From the NCBI GenBank assembly GCA_964473255.1, contig CAYYOT010000017.1, forward strand, positions 7,291-71,290: 64,000 nt of DNA, read 5' to 3'. Each line of letters starts with the position of its first letter. The first letter of the stretch is position 1. The position numbers were made by a program, and so were the translations under genes. Shown here in pieces: positions 42,255 to 51,149 of the stretch. This DNA is from Kuafuiihalomonas sp964473255. Its GTDB lineage: Bacteria > Myxococcota > Kuafuiibacteriia > Kuafuiibacteriales > Kuafuiibacteriaceae. The notes beneath the pieces were generated by a model. That model saw nothing but the letters and a program-made list of their open reading frames with translations, had not been told where the DNA came from and searched no databases.

Positions 42255-45209
42255 TCAGCCGCTGACGTCGGTCGGTTCGAACGGCGAGAAGTGGGTACGA
42301 TACGTGCCCCACACATCGAGCCAGTCGGTCATGCGATTCGCCGACTCGAGAGCCCACGGCGTCAAACCGATCGGTAGCGCAGACTCGAACTGAAACCACA
42401 TCGAGCGCTCGGAGAAGCGGTGTGGCGGGGGATCTTCGCGGCGCATCATCGCGCGCTGGGTTGCCGTAGCGCGTACGCCGTGGGCCGTCATGCTCGGCGT
42501 CAAAAAGTATCCCCCGGCATAGAATGGCGGGCGATCGCCCTGTGGATCCTTGATGATCCCATTGAATTCGGTGGTGGCGTTGCGATGGAAGAACGGAGGG
42601 CGAAACGTACCTTCGGTCGCGTCCCAGCGCGGAGGAAAGAACACGAAATCCAGCGTGTTCGCGCCCTGCTCGTCCATCGGTGCCGAGAGTACGGTATAGA
42701 TCGAGGGGTCGGGGTGGTCGAAACGCACGTTGCTGACCGGACCAAAGTCCAGAAGGTCGTAGACGTACGGCGTGTAGTTTCCGTGCCACGCGACGACATC
42801 GTACGGAGAGTAGTCCTGAGTAGCCTCGAAGATCTCCCCGGCGAACTTACTCGCGACCCGGTAGCCGGGATCGAGTCGATCCTCGTACCAGGCCGTCGGA
42901 CTCACGAAATGACGCGGCTCCGTCAGTCCGTTGGCCCCAACCGGGCCTCGCTCCGGCAGCTCGAAATGCCGTCCATAGACTTCGGCCACGTATCCCCGCG
43001 CCTCCGGTGCGTCGAGGAGGACCGAGAACTTGATGCCGCGCGGGATGAGCGCCACGTGGCCGGGCGGGACATCGAGCACGCCCATCTCGGTGAGCAGCTC
43101 GAGTTTTCCTTCTTGAGGGACGATCAGAAAGTCGCCGTCGCTGTTGTAAAGGCACCGATGGTCCATGCTGCGGTTGGCCACATAGAGGTGGATGGCGAAA
43201 CCGCGACGAAGCTCAGGACGACCGGCTCCGCCGAACGTCTTCAGACCATCGACGAAGTCGGTCGGTGATTCCGGCATGGCGATCGGAGCGTATCCTCGCA
43301 GGGTTGGGTCGGCCGGCGTCGACCCGAAGTTTGCCCGAAACGTCGGGTGCTCGATCCGCTGAAAGGCGCCGTGCTGCGCCGACGGCCTCACCCGATACAT
43401 CCAGGATCGGAAGTTTTCGTGACGAGCGGCAACGAAGCCGGTCCCGTTGATCTGCTCGGCGTACAGCCCGTAGCGAACCCGTCGGGGACTGTTCATCCGA
43501 CGAGGCAAGGCACCGGGAAGCGCCTCCGATTCATGAGCATTGCCGTAGCCGCGATCTCCCTGCCGAATGGATCGGCCGAGGATGACTTCACGGGCGCGAA
43601 CCCGCTGACGCCCGAACATCTCGTGGGTCTCGCCCGGCTCCATGAGGAGCTCCGGCCGAGCCTGGGCAGCCTCGAACCAGGCCGCCGTAGCGCGGACATC
43701 GGTGCCGTCGACCCAGTCGTCGCCGGCGGCCACGCCGAGCAGAATGGGTTGCCCGTCCCACGCGGACGGGGCCGGCGCGTAGTCCGCGGACGGACCCAAC
43801 CGAGCCCCCGCGAACGCCACGACGGCATCGACCGAGAGATCGCTCCGCGCCGCACACTCCAGCGCCACGCAGGAGCCCTGCGAGAAGCCGAAGAGGACGA
43901 TCCGAGCGCTCGGGGCGTCGGCCCTCACGCGCTCCACGACTTGGCGGACTTCATCGATCGCGGTCTGGCCCGGCGACCCAATCGTTTCCAGTGCATCGCG
44001 ATACGAGTTCTCGTACCAGGCGTTGTTCACGGCCTGCGGTGCGACGATGCTCAGGCTCGGTTCATGACCGGCGACTTCGAACACCCGGCCGACGATCGAC
44101 TCCGCCGTGCTTCCTCTTCCGTGCACGGCCACGACGACGGTCGTCGCCGCAGCCAGGTCCGCCCCCGCGACCACCACCGGCTGCCTCAGTCCCCAGTCAG
44201 CTTGGGCCTGGCGCCGCGATGGACGACGCCCATGGAACGCCGCCTCGAGTGCACCGGCCGGTCGTTCGGGGTCTGATTCCAAAAACTCCTGCAGCCCCGC
44301 CCACGACACGCCGAGCTGCTTCAGCGAGGTCTCGGCGCCCACCCGCCGGAGCAGATCGAAAAGCTGCCCCGGCAGGTCGGGAACGCCACCCGCCGTCTCG
44401 ACCGCCGCATACGTGTCGGGCTGCTCGTCCGCGAGCAACCGCAGCGTATGCGAAAGCAGGACGGCGTGGAGCCCGCTGTGTTCGAGAGCAAAGCGTCCGC
44501 CGAGGTCGTGGGCGAGACGATGATGGAGGCCGAGATGACCCCGATCCAGAACCGCACCGGACAGAGAAGCCCCGCGCAGCGCCTCGACCTGGGCTTGCCG
44601 TCCGGTCGGCGTTTCCGCGAGCTGCGAGGCGGCCCCGGCGAGCATCGTGATCGCCTCCAGCGCCCGGGACCGGCCCTCGTCGTCCAGCGACCCCGCGGAT
44701 AAGGCCGAGACCGAATGAGCGAGGGCGTTGAAGAGACTCTTCATCTTCACGGAAAGCGGAAGTTCGGCCGTGAACTGGGGGCCATAGAAGACGCCGTCGG
44801 GCCGAGCTCGGTCATCGCGCTCGGTCTCCTTGGTGCCGGCGCGAGTCAGGCCATAAATCGCGGTCATCTCCGAGCCGGAGTAGGTCGTGGGAACTGCGAA
44901 CAGCGGCCCGCCGTGGCGCACCCGTAGGACCTTGCCCAAGCCGGTGGCTGCGCCTCCGCCGAGAGCGACCACGGCGTCGGGTCGAAACTCGGCGAACGCC
45001 GTCTCGGCGGCTTCGACCACCTCGACCGGCACATGAACCTTCGCCTGGTCGAAAACGAGAAGGTCGACCGGCTCGAGGGCGGCGCGAACTTCGTCTACGA
45101 AGCGCCGGCTAGGACCCGTGATCAGGAAGACCCGACGCGCCTGACGCGCTCTGAGGGCGGCAGCAAGCTGGCTGAGGACGTCTTCTCCGAAATGAACGGC
45201 GCTCGGCAT
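42255..45209 (-). CDS. Three-domain fusion: maleylacetate reductase-like, alpha/beta hydrolase, homogentisate 1,2-dioxygenase
   Basis: ATG 45209 follows AGGAGAT and opens an uninterrupted frame of 984 residues. Residues 1 to about 325 resemble maleylacetate reductase/Fe-type dehydrogenases (VALGGGAATG, VPTTYSGSEMT, GLHHRLAHDLGGRF). Residues about 345-545 are a phospholipase/carboxylesterase-type hydrolase with Ser443 in GFSQGS, Asp497/498 and His529. Residues about 550-984 are a full homogentisate dioxygenase (GYGNAHESEALPGALP, WHGNYTPY) with iron ligands His875 and Glu881 in HRNATTE and His910 in MTAHG. Homogentisate dioxygenase opens 1,4-dihydroxy rings with O2; maleylacetate reductase reduces a ring-opened product in the hydroquinone/hydroxyquinol routes. 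Substrate channelling within one chain is inferred. Substrate could be homogentisate, hydroquinone or a relative. Confidence 0.93.
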   Translation of the reverse strand: MPSAVHFGEDVLSQLAAALRARQARRVFLITGPSRRFVDEVRAALEPVDLLVFDQAKVHVPVEVVEAAETAFAEFRPDAVVALGGGAATGLGKVLRVRHGGPLFAVPTTYSGSEMTAIYGLTRAGTKETERDDRARPDGVFYGPQFTAELPLSVKMKSLFNALAHSVSALSAGSLDDEGRSRALEAITMLAGAASQLAETPTGRQAQVEALRGASLSGAVLDRGHLGLHHRLAHDLGGRFALEHSGLHAVLLSHTLRLLADEQPDTYAAVETAGGVPDLPGQLFDLLRRVGAETSLKQLGVSWAGLQEFLESDPERPAGALEAAFHGRRPSRRQAQADWGLRQPVVVAGADLAAATTVVVAVHGRGSTAESIVGRVFEVAGHEPSLSIVAPQAVNNAWYENSYRDALETIGSPGQTAIDEVRQVVERVRADAPSARIVLFGFSQGSCVALECAARSDLSVDAVVAFAGARLGPSADYAPAPSAWDGQPILLGVAAGDDWVDGTDVRATAAWFEAAQARPELLMEPGETHEMFGRQRVRAREVILGRSIRQGDRGYGNAHESEALPGALPRRMNSPRRVRYGLYAEQINGTGFVAARHENFRSWMYRVRPSAQHGAFQRIEHPTFRANFGSTPADPTLRGYAPIAMPESPTDFVDGLKTFGGAGRPELRRGFAIHLYVANRSMDHRCLYNSDGDFLIVPQEGKLELLTEMGVLDVPPGHVALIPRGIKFSVLLDAPEARGYVAEVYGRHFELPERGPVGANGLTEPRHFVSPTAWYEDRLDPGYRVASKFAGEIFEATQDYSPYDVVAWHGNYTPYVYDLLDFGPVSNVRFDHPDPSIYTVLSAPMDEQGANTLDFVFFPPRWDATEGTFRPPFFHRNATTEFNGIIKDPQGDRPPFYAGGYFLTPSMTAHGVRATATQRAMMRREDPPPHRFSERSMWFQFESALPIGLTPWALESANRMTDWLDVWGTYRTHFSPFEPTDVSG

Positions 45210-45321
45210 GGCGGATCTCCTGTCTCGGCGTCGCCCGCAGCCCAAGGCGCGGGCCGTTTGTGACGTGAGCTACAACCCACGTGAGCCGGCGTAAAGCCGA
45301 GCGCGGAGAATGGTCTGTTCG

Positions 45322-45930
45322 CTACCGCTCGACCGGGATGATCACTTCATTGCGACGCAGGAAACCGGGCGTGAAGGGATCGTTGTAGTACGCGTAGGTC
45401 GGAGGAGCCGAAGCCCGTAGACCCCGAGCCGACAGCCACGCGACCAGGCGGTCCTGCTGTTCACGGATCAGCTCGTCCGTCGCCACGCCGCTGAATCGGA
45501 TCGCAGCTGCGCGCATCGCTGGAACTTCGACCAGCTCGATGTCGGCGCGCGCGGGCTCGGGCAGCGCGCTGCGCTCGTAGGCCGCGGGCATGATGAAACG
45601 GACGCGCCAAGGCCCCTTTTCGGACGGTGGCACCATGAGCGCTTCGTCGAGCTTTCGCTGCTGCGTCACCGGGGCGGTCATCGCGATCTTGGGCCCCGTC
45701 CGCTCCTTCGCGAAGATGTACCCAGCGAGCGGCATGAACGAGCGGCTGACCGCCTCACCACGGCCTCCCTGTCCTTCGATTTCGGCCGCGACCAGTCGCG
45801 GATAGTCGCGGACTTCGATCGGACCGTCCGTGGAAACGACCGTGTACTTTGGGGTTTCGACGTTGCTCACGCGCCACCACCAGCCTACGAGACCCAGGGC
45901 AAGAACTCCAAGCACCACCGCGATCGTCAT
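45322..45930 (-). CDS. SOUL family heme-binding protein, membrane-anchored
   Basis: ATG 45930 has AGGAGG seven bases upstream; an ATG at 45945 overlaps that site. The 202-residue product has an N-terminal hydrophobic anchor (residues 2-20) followed by the SOUL/HEBP domain: YTVVSTDGPIEVRDYPRLVAAE, FMPLAGYIFAKE, KIAMTAPVTQQ, YNDPFTPGFLRRNEV. Such proteins bind heme or porphyrins in eukaryotes; bacterial roles are unclear. It probably faces the periplasm. It lies 112 bp upstream of the fusion gene on the same strand, so co-transcription with it is possible. Confidence 0.88.
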   Translation of the reverse strand: MTIAVVLGVLALGLVGWWWRVSNVETPKYTVVSTDGPIEVRDYPRLVAAEIEGQGGRGEAVSRSFMPLAGYIFAKERTGPKIAMTAPVTQQRKLDEALMVPPSEKGPWRVRFIMPAAYERSALPEPARADIELVEVPAMRAAAIRFSGVATDELIREQQDRLVAWLSARGLRASAPPTYAYYNDPFTPGFLRRNEVIIPVER

Positions 45931-46008
45931 GGCCGTCCTCCTCATCGTGCACCGCAGGCTATCCTGCTTTCGCTGAAGCTCTGGAACTGGATGCGGCGGC
46001 GAACGTTC

Positions 46009-46731
46009 TCAGGCCGCGGCCCGGAGTCGCCGGAAAACCAGGAGGTGTCCCAGCAAAGCCGTCAGGACGAGAACCGCCGGAAGCCAGACGAACGGCAGCT
46101 GCGTGACGAATACGTTGGGCGGACCAATCGTAAAGCGGCGAAAGGGCACGGGCGCCGAAAGGATCGCGACCGTTACGATATTGACGAGCAACGCGAGTCC
46201 GACCCAGTTCCATGCCTGGAGCACCCATCGCGGTAGCGGCCGAATCGCTTCGGCGGCGCCGAGCAACAGGGCGGTCAGGCCGGTCGCGATGTCGAAGTTC
46301 CGACCGAGGTAGGTCATCTGCACGCCGATCACGCCCTCCTCATAGGCGGCATGCAGAAGCAGTTCGACCGGAATCCGAAAGGCCTGATGGCCGACCAGCC
46401 ACCAAAGCGGCAACCACGCGGCGAGCAGAGCCCCCAGCGGGGAACGGACCACGACGACGGCCAGAGTCACGAGCACGAACAAGAGCACGAACATCGTAGG
46501 CGGCGGTGGCCAAAACCATAGCCAACCCATGGCGGCTGCGCCGCCGGTGACGAGCAGCCATGCGCAAACGCCGAGTGCTGCCGTCGCCGAGCGCCGGCGG
46601 GTCGCGGCCCCATCGGCACCGGACCGACGGCTCGCCCAGGCAACCTCGAAGACGAAGCCGGCCGCGACCAGCAGGGACAGCGCGGCGAACCCCCAGGCTA
46701 GGGACGTCGAAGGTTCAGCCGCCGCATCCAT
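46009..46731 (-). CDS. Multi-pass membrane protein of a widespread uncharacterised family
   Basis: The 240-residue product has about six to seven transmembrane helices. A conserved-looking central section reads FRIPVELLLHAAYEEGVIGVQM then TYLGRNFDIATGLTALLL, and the end has PFVWLPAVLVLTALLGHLLVFRRL. I recall similar proteins in many bacteria, without a known function. The start at 46731 opens with a short polar N-terminus. It is 63 bp upstream of the SOUL gene, on the same strand. Confidence 0.78.
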   Translation of the reverse strand: MDAAAEPSTSLAWGFAALSLLVAAGFVFEVAWASRRSGADGAATRRRSATAALGVCAWLLVTGGAAAMGWLWFWPPPPTMFVLLFVLVTLAVVVVRSPLGALLAAWLPLWWLVGHQAFRIPVELLLHAAYEEGVIGVQMTYLGRNFDIATGLTALLLGAAEAIRPLPRWVLQAWNWVGLALLVNIVTVAILSAPVPFRRFTIGPPNVFVTQLPFVWLPAVLVLTALLGHLLVFRRLRAAA

Positions 46732-46761
46732 GAAGTGTCGCGGGTTCAGCGAGAGAAGCGG

Positions 46762-47538
46762 TCAGGTGTTCTTCGTCGCGAAGATGGCGAAGGCTGCCCC
46801 CTGAGGATCGACGCAATGAGCGATGAGGTCGCCACCCGGAATCTCTCGGGGGCCCATCATCACCGAACCGCCGTTCTGGTTGATGCGCCCGACCGTCGCC
46901 TCGATGTCGCGGACGGTCACATAATGGATCCAGCTGGGCGGAAAGTTCATGAACTTCGCCATGTTGGAAATGCCGCCCTTGGTCGCGCCGGTCGGGTCCT
47001 GGAACATGAAGTAGACGCCGCTGTCGCCCATATCCATCTTCTCGGTTTCCTGCCATCCGAAGAGACGGCTGTAGAACGTCCATGCCGCCTCATGGTCGGT
47101 GGTGTTCAGCTCGGTCCAGCTGAACGTCCCAGGCTCGTCGCCGCTCGGCGGCGCCTCGTAGGTCGAAGGCGTAAACGCGGAGAAGACCGCGCCCTGCGGA
47201 TCGCCGTACACGCCGATGCGTCCGACTTCCGGAATGTCCCAGCCCGACCGATAGACCGTGCCTCCGTTGGACTGCACCGCGGTCGTCGTGGCATCGACGT
47301 CGGCCACATGGGTATACGACATCCAGTGCGGCGGCACACCGCTCTGCTTGGCATCGTCGGGTAGAGCCATGACACCGGCAACGCCGGTCTCTCCCACGTA
47401 GAAAACCGTATACGGATTGCTGGGGTCGGCGCCCTCCCAGGGCTGCGCCTTCCAACCGATCGTCTCGGTGTAAAAACGGATCGCTCCGTCGACGTCGTTC
47501 GTCATCAGGTCGTACCAAAGGTTCTGTCCTTGGCTCAT
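46762..47538 (-). CDS. Two-domain VOC (glyoxalase/bleomycin-resistance fold) protein
   Basis: ATG 47538 has AAGGAG at a good distance. The 258-residue product is a tandem of two VOC domains: NLWYDLMTNDVDGAIRFYTETIGW to VYGDPQGAVFSAF, and FSWTELNTTDHEAAWTFYSRLFGW to CVDPQGAAFAIF. This two-domain type is often annotated as a glyoxalase-like or hydroxylase-related protein; the substrate is unknown. Metal ligands of glyoxalase I are only partly visible. It starts the four-gene minus-strand stretch ending in the aromatic-cleavage fusion gene. Confidence 0.9.
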   Translation of the reverse strand: MSQGQNLWYDLMTNDVDGAIRFYTETIGWKAQPWEGADPSNPYTVFYVGETGVAGVMALPDDAKQSGVPPHWMSYTHVADVDATTTAVQSNGGTVYRSGWDIPEVGRIGVYGDPQGAVFSAFTPSTYEAPPSGDEPGTFSWTELNTTDHEAAWTFYSRLFGWQETEKMDMGDSGVYFMFQDPTGATKGGISNMAKFMNFPPSWIHYVTVRDIEATVGRINQNGGSVMMGPREIPGGDLIAHCVDPQGAAFAIFATKNT

Positions 47539-47706
47539 GCGTAGCTCCTTCCACTCGAGTGGCGAGCCGGGACGGTAGAAGTCCGACGGAAGACCGGTCA
47601 ATCCGCCCAGGAAAGGCCCGATGGTCGCGGGACCGTCGACCGGCCCTCGAACCCGAGCAGCGATGCGCTGCGTCGAAAGGAGACGTCGGGGTCCCCCGCG
47701 CGATCC

Positions 47707-47751
<45 letters not shown>

Positions 47752-47769
47752 GGCACAGCAGCGGGGCCG

Positions 47770-48594
47770 TCACGTCGGTCCGTCGGCACGCCTCCGGATC
47801 GCCTCGACGTCGAGCCGATGCTCCGGTCCGAAGAACCTTCGATAGACCAGGAGGGCGATGGTTATGCAGCCCAGGGTCGTGCCACCTGCGACCATGAACA
47901 TCACGACGATCTGGTATTTGACCGCCACCCACGGGTCGGCTCCGGCCAGGATCTGACCGGTCATGACTCCGGGAAGAGACACGATGCCGACGACGCTCAT
48001 CGCGTTGATGATCGGTATCATGCCGCGACGGACCGCAGCCGTGACCGGTCGACGGGCCGCCTCCCACCGGGAGGCACCGTGCGCGAGCTCCATCTCCACG
48101 CGTCGCCAGTCGCCATGCAGAGACCCGAGCAGTTCATCCAAGCAGAGCGAGATTCCAGTGAGCGTATTGCCCAACACCATCCCGCAAAAAGGAATGACGT
48201 AGCGGGGTTCGTACCAGGGTTCGACGCCGACCACGGCGCCCGTCACGGCAAACGTGGTGACGAGCCCGGTGAGCGCCAACGTGAAGAAGCCCTGCCCGAA
48301 GGCCCCGGGAAAGGTATACGCCGGTCGCGTCACCGCGGCCCGCCCGGCTGCGGCCGTCATGATGACGACGACCCCGACCACGGCGGATGGCTGATCGATT
48401 CCAAAGACGAATCGAAGCACCTGGCCGATCAGAAGGAGCTGCAGGACGGTACGAATCGAGGCCCAGGCCAGTCTCCGCTCCAGATTCAAGTGGAGAGCGA
48501 CGCTGATCGCTCCCGCGAGCACCACCAGTCCGGCGGAGATGGCCAAGTCGACCGCGGATAGCTCGATGGTGGAAGGCGTCACCGCTCGCCTCAC
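47770..48594 (-). CDS. fetB: FetB/YbbM-like ABC transporter permease
   Basis: A GTG at 48594 overlaps the stop of the ATPase gene (GTGA) and gives 274 residues; a GTG at 48582 (270 residues, with AGG upstream) is the alternative. There are about seven helices. Family phrases include HLNLERRLAWASIRTVLQLLLIG, GMVLGNTLTGISL, GASRWEAARRPVTAAVRRGMIPIINAMSVVGIVSLPGVMTGQILAG. FetB exports iron in E. coli and helps against oxidative stress. By analogy this pair may expel iron, not proved by sequence. Confidence 0.88.
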   Translation of the reverse strand: MRRAVTPSTIELSAVDLAISAGLVVLAGAISVALHLNLERRLAWASIRTVLQLLLIGQVLRFVFGIDQPSAVVGVVVIMTAAAGRAAVTRPAYTFPGAFGQGFFTLALTGLVTTFAVTGAVVGVEPWYEPRYVIPFCGMVLGNTLTGISLCLDELLGSLHGDWRRVEMELAHGASRWEAARRPVTAAVRRGMIPIINAMSVVGIVSLPGVMTGQILAGADPWVAVKYQIVVMFMVAGGTTLGCITIALLVYRRFFGPEHRLDVEAIRRRADGPT

Positions 48595-49229
48595 CGCCCC
48601 AGCTCGAGTGAGCGGGTGCAAGCCTCGCGGGCGAGGCCACGGTCGTGACTGACGAGGAGCACCGATGCTTCTCTCTCTTCGGTCAGCGCGCGAAGACGCC
48701 GGTGCACGCGGTCGGTCGATGCGGAATCGAGAGCGCTCGTGGGCTCGTCGAGCAGCAGGACCGATGGTTTTAGCAGCAGCGCGCGCACGAGCGAGACCCT
48801 CTGCCTTTCGCCCACCGACAATCGGTCGACGGGCCGGCCCATGATAGTCGCCTGCAGACCTAGCTCCTCGAGGGCACGGACGGCGGATGCACGGTCGAAC
48901 GACGCCGTCGATGAACCGTAGGAAAACGGCAGCGCGAGCGCTTCCTCGACGGTCGTCGTCACGAACTCGGGGGTCTGGGCAACGTACACCACACGGCGAC
49001 GGTACCGCGGCCAGCCGAGCTCGTCGGGTCCTCGTCCGTCGAGCCGAACTCGCCCGCCACCCGCGGGGATCAAGCCGGCCAGCATGCGGAGGAGCGTGGT
49101 CTTGCCCGCGCCGGACGGTCCGACGAGGCCCACCCACTCCCCGATGCCGAGCGAGACGTCGATGGGTCCGAAGAGCTTGTCACCACCGAACGTAGCGACC
49201 AGGGCGCTCGCTTGGAGCTTCGGAACCAC
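48591..49229 (-). CDS. fetA: FetA/YbbL-like ABC transporter ATP-binding protein
   Basis: The 212-residue ATPase has Walker A GPSGAGKTTLL, Q-loop YVAQTPEF, signature LSVGERQRVSL, Walker B VLLLDEPTSALD and the H-loop SHDRG. It is of the small size usual for FetA and is joined to the FetB-like permease. Together they would form a 2+2 transporter. The start at 49229 lies 221 bp from the divergent lipoprotein gene at 49451. Confidence 0.9.
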   Translation of the reverse strand: MVPKLQASALVATFGGDKLFGPIDVSLGIGEWVGLVGPSGAGKTTLLRMLAGLIPAGGGRVRLDGRGPDELGWPRYRRRVVYVAQTPEFVTTTVEEALALPFSYGSSTASFDRASAVRALEELGLQATIMGRPVDRLSVGERQRVSLVRALLLKPSVLLLDEPTSALDSASTDRVHRRLRALTEEREASVLLVSHDRGLAREACTRSLELGR

Positions 49230-49450
49230 GGAGCACGACCTGCGTGCGGGGTATCACGACCTGACGCCAAAATCCCGCCGCACGACCATCGCGTCACGCA
49301 CGTTCGTGAAGCTGGCTGCACTGTGACGGCGTGACGTCCCGGGTGACACTTCCTCGGGCCCAACGACCGGCTTCTCTGGTCGCTCTGCGTCCGGCACGCA
49401 CCGTGCACTGCACGCGCTCATGCGGCCCTTCGGTCGCGAGGAGACGTGCA

Positions 49451-50062
49451 ATGTCGAGACTACTGATTCTGATCGCCCTCTTCACCGTCACGACCGGCAT
49501 GAGCGCCGGAGGCTGCGGGGGCTCCGAAGACGACGACCAGGAGCAGCAGGACCGACGCCGCGATGAAGGCGATGTCAACGAAGCCGAGCGCTCCGGCCGC
49601 GGCGGCCTACTGTTCGGTGACGACGACGCCCCAGACGACGGGGATGGGGTCAGCATGGGCCCGTTCGGCCCCGATGTGGATGACGGCGAAGGGAGCTCCG
49701 GCGGAGACGGTGGTTCCGGCTCGCCCGATGACCCCGGACCCGACGGGTCGGGCCCCCCCGACGGCAGCACGCCTGGCTTCAAGTTCGTCGGCGATCTCCA
49801 AGGCGCCGAGGCGGTCGCGACCGTTCAGGTGCAGCAGCTGCCGAGCTACTTGGAGATGGCAGCCGAGATCGTGAGCCCCACCGCCCACTACCTCTTCTTG
49901 GTCGCCCTCGTCGGTGACTCCGGCTACGGGGACATGGTCGACGTCCTCTACGGGGAGAGGATGCGCGTCCACGTACAGTTAGAGCTGGACGGCTTCACCC
50001 TGACCGTCAATCCCTTTGGGGGCGGCGGAGCCACCGCGTACTTCTTCGAGAAGGTGAAGTGA
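49451..50062 (+). CDS. Hypothetical lipoprotein with Asp/Gly-rich linker
   Basis: ATG 49451 gives 203 residues with a signal peptide and lipobox (AGGCGG). It is followed by a strongly acidic, Gly/Asp/Ser/Pro-rich linker (about 24-105). The end is a small globular domain (FKFVGDLQGAEAVATVQVQQLPSYLEMAAEIVSP to VNPFGGGGATAYFFEK). I do not recognise the domain. The linker resembles calcium-binding or stalk regions of myxobacterial lipoproteins. Confidence 0.7.
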   Translation: MSRLLILIALFTVTTGMSAGGCGGSEDDDQEQQDRRRDEGDVNEAERSGRGGLLFGDDDAPDDGDGVSMGPFGPDVDDGEGSSGGDGGSGSPDDPGPDGSGPPDGSTPGFKFVGDLQGAEAVATVQVQQLPSYLEMAAEIVSPTAHYLFLVALVGDSGYGDMVDVLYGERMRVHVQLELDGFTLTVNPFGGGGATAYFFEKVK

Positions 50063-50160
50063 ACGCCCATCACGACCCGAGGCTGGTCGGCGAGCCTCGT
50101 AGGTTGGTCGCTCCTGGAGCGTCGGCTCGATCCTGGCCGGTTCTTGCCTGATCCTCCAGG

Positions 50161-50193
50161 GCCCTATGAGGATTCCAGCAATCCTCATAGGGC
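50161..50193. promoter_or_regulatory. 14-bp perfect inverted repeat upstream of the AraC-type gene
   Basis: GCCCTATGAGGATT (50161-50174) and AATCCTCATAGGGC (50180-50193) are perfect inverted arms around a five-base loop CCAGC. The element ends 32 bp before the ATG of the AraC-family gene and 98 bp after the stop of the lipoprotein gene. There is no T-run on either side, which speaks against a simple intrinsic terminator. It could be an operator for a dimeric regulator or an RNA hairpin in the leader. Confidence 0.75.
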
Positions 50194-50225
50194 TCGTGCT
50201 AGTTCGGAGGCAGGAACCGAGCACG

Positions 50226-51092
50226 ATGATCGACGACCTCGTCCAGCTTGTCGCGTCCCGATGTTCCGAGGATGGCGCCAATCGAACCGGGCTGTCCGCT
50301 CTCACCTTGGTGCGGATGTCCAATCCCATGCCCCGTACGCCGGTAGTGTACGGGACCTCGATCTGTGTGGTGGCCCAGGGGCAGAAGATGGCCCACCTCG
50401 GGGAGCGCCCTCATCGCTACGACGCTGGCCACTACCTCATCTGTTCGCTCACCCTCCCCATCGAGAGCGAGATTCCGCGAGCGAGCGCACGTCGTCCGTT
50501 CCTCGGTATCATCATCGATGTCGAGCCCGCCGTCGTTGGCCAGCTCCTCCTCGAAATGGACGAGCCTCCGCGTCCGCCCGCACTGACGATGCCGGCGATC
50601 GCTTCGAGCCCGGTCAGCTTCGGGCTCGTACGGGTCGTCCATCGCCTAGTCGAGGTTGCGGACCGCCCGGTCGATCGTCGGGTCCTCGGTCCGAGTCTGA
50701 TTCGGGAGGCGGTCTACGAAGTGCTGCGCGGTCCCCACGGACACGTTCTCCGTGACTGCGTCGCTCGCGAAGGGAGCTCGGCCCGGGTTCCGCACGTCAT
50801 TCGCTTCATCGAGGAGAACTTCCATCGATCGCTCGACGTCGAGGAGATCGCTCGGCAGGCGGCCATGAGTCCGTCGGCGCTCCACAAGCACTTCAAGCAG
50901 GCGACAACGATGACGCCGATGCAGTACGTCAAGAAGATGCGTCTGCATCATGCCCGAACGCTTCTGCTGGCCGGCCGAGGTGCGAGCGAGACCGCTTTCG
51001 AAGTCGGGTACGGGAGCGCTTCTCAATTCAGCCGCGAATTCCGGCGCATGTTCGGCCTTTCTCCCGTCGAGCTCCGCGCCGCCGTCAGCTAG
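50226..51092 (+). CDS. AraC-family transcriptional regulator
   Basis: The 288-residue protein starts at ATG 50226 (an upstream ATG at 50166 lies inside the inverted repeat). Residues 1-170 match the AraC-N domain (RTGLSALTLVRMSNPMP, VVAQGQKMAHLGERPHRYDAGHYLICSL). Residues 190-288 are the two HTH motifs (RSLDVEEIARQAAMSPSALHKHF and GASETAFEVGYGSASQFSREFRRMFG). AraC-N members often regulate a neighbouring enzyme gene; the closest candidate is the ion channel 57 bp downstream or the divergent fetAB pair (inference). Confidence 0.92.
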   Translation: MIDDLVQLVASRCSEDGANRTGLSALTLVRMSNPMPRTPVVYGTSICVVAQGQKMAHLGERPHRYDAGHYLICSLTLPIESEIPRASARRPFLGIIIDVEPAVVGQLLLEMDEPPRPPALTMPAIASSPVSFGLVRVVHRLVEVADRPVDRRVLGPSLIREAVYEVLRGPHGHVLRDCVAREGSSARVPHVIRFIEENFHRSLDVEEIARQAAMSPSALHKHFKQATTMTPMQYVKKMRLHHARTLLLAGRGASETAFEVGYGSASQFSREFRRMFGLSPVELRAAVS

Positions 51093-51149
51093 GCCACATT
51101 TTTCGGGTGTGGGGGTGTCGACCGTTCCGCTTCGGGCGATACGGGAGCC

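Noticed and set aside
42255..45209. Three separate genes that merely share a frame
   Set aside because: No stop, ribosome-binding site or start is evident at either domain junction, and the linkers are only a few to about 20 residues.
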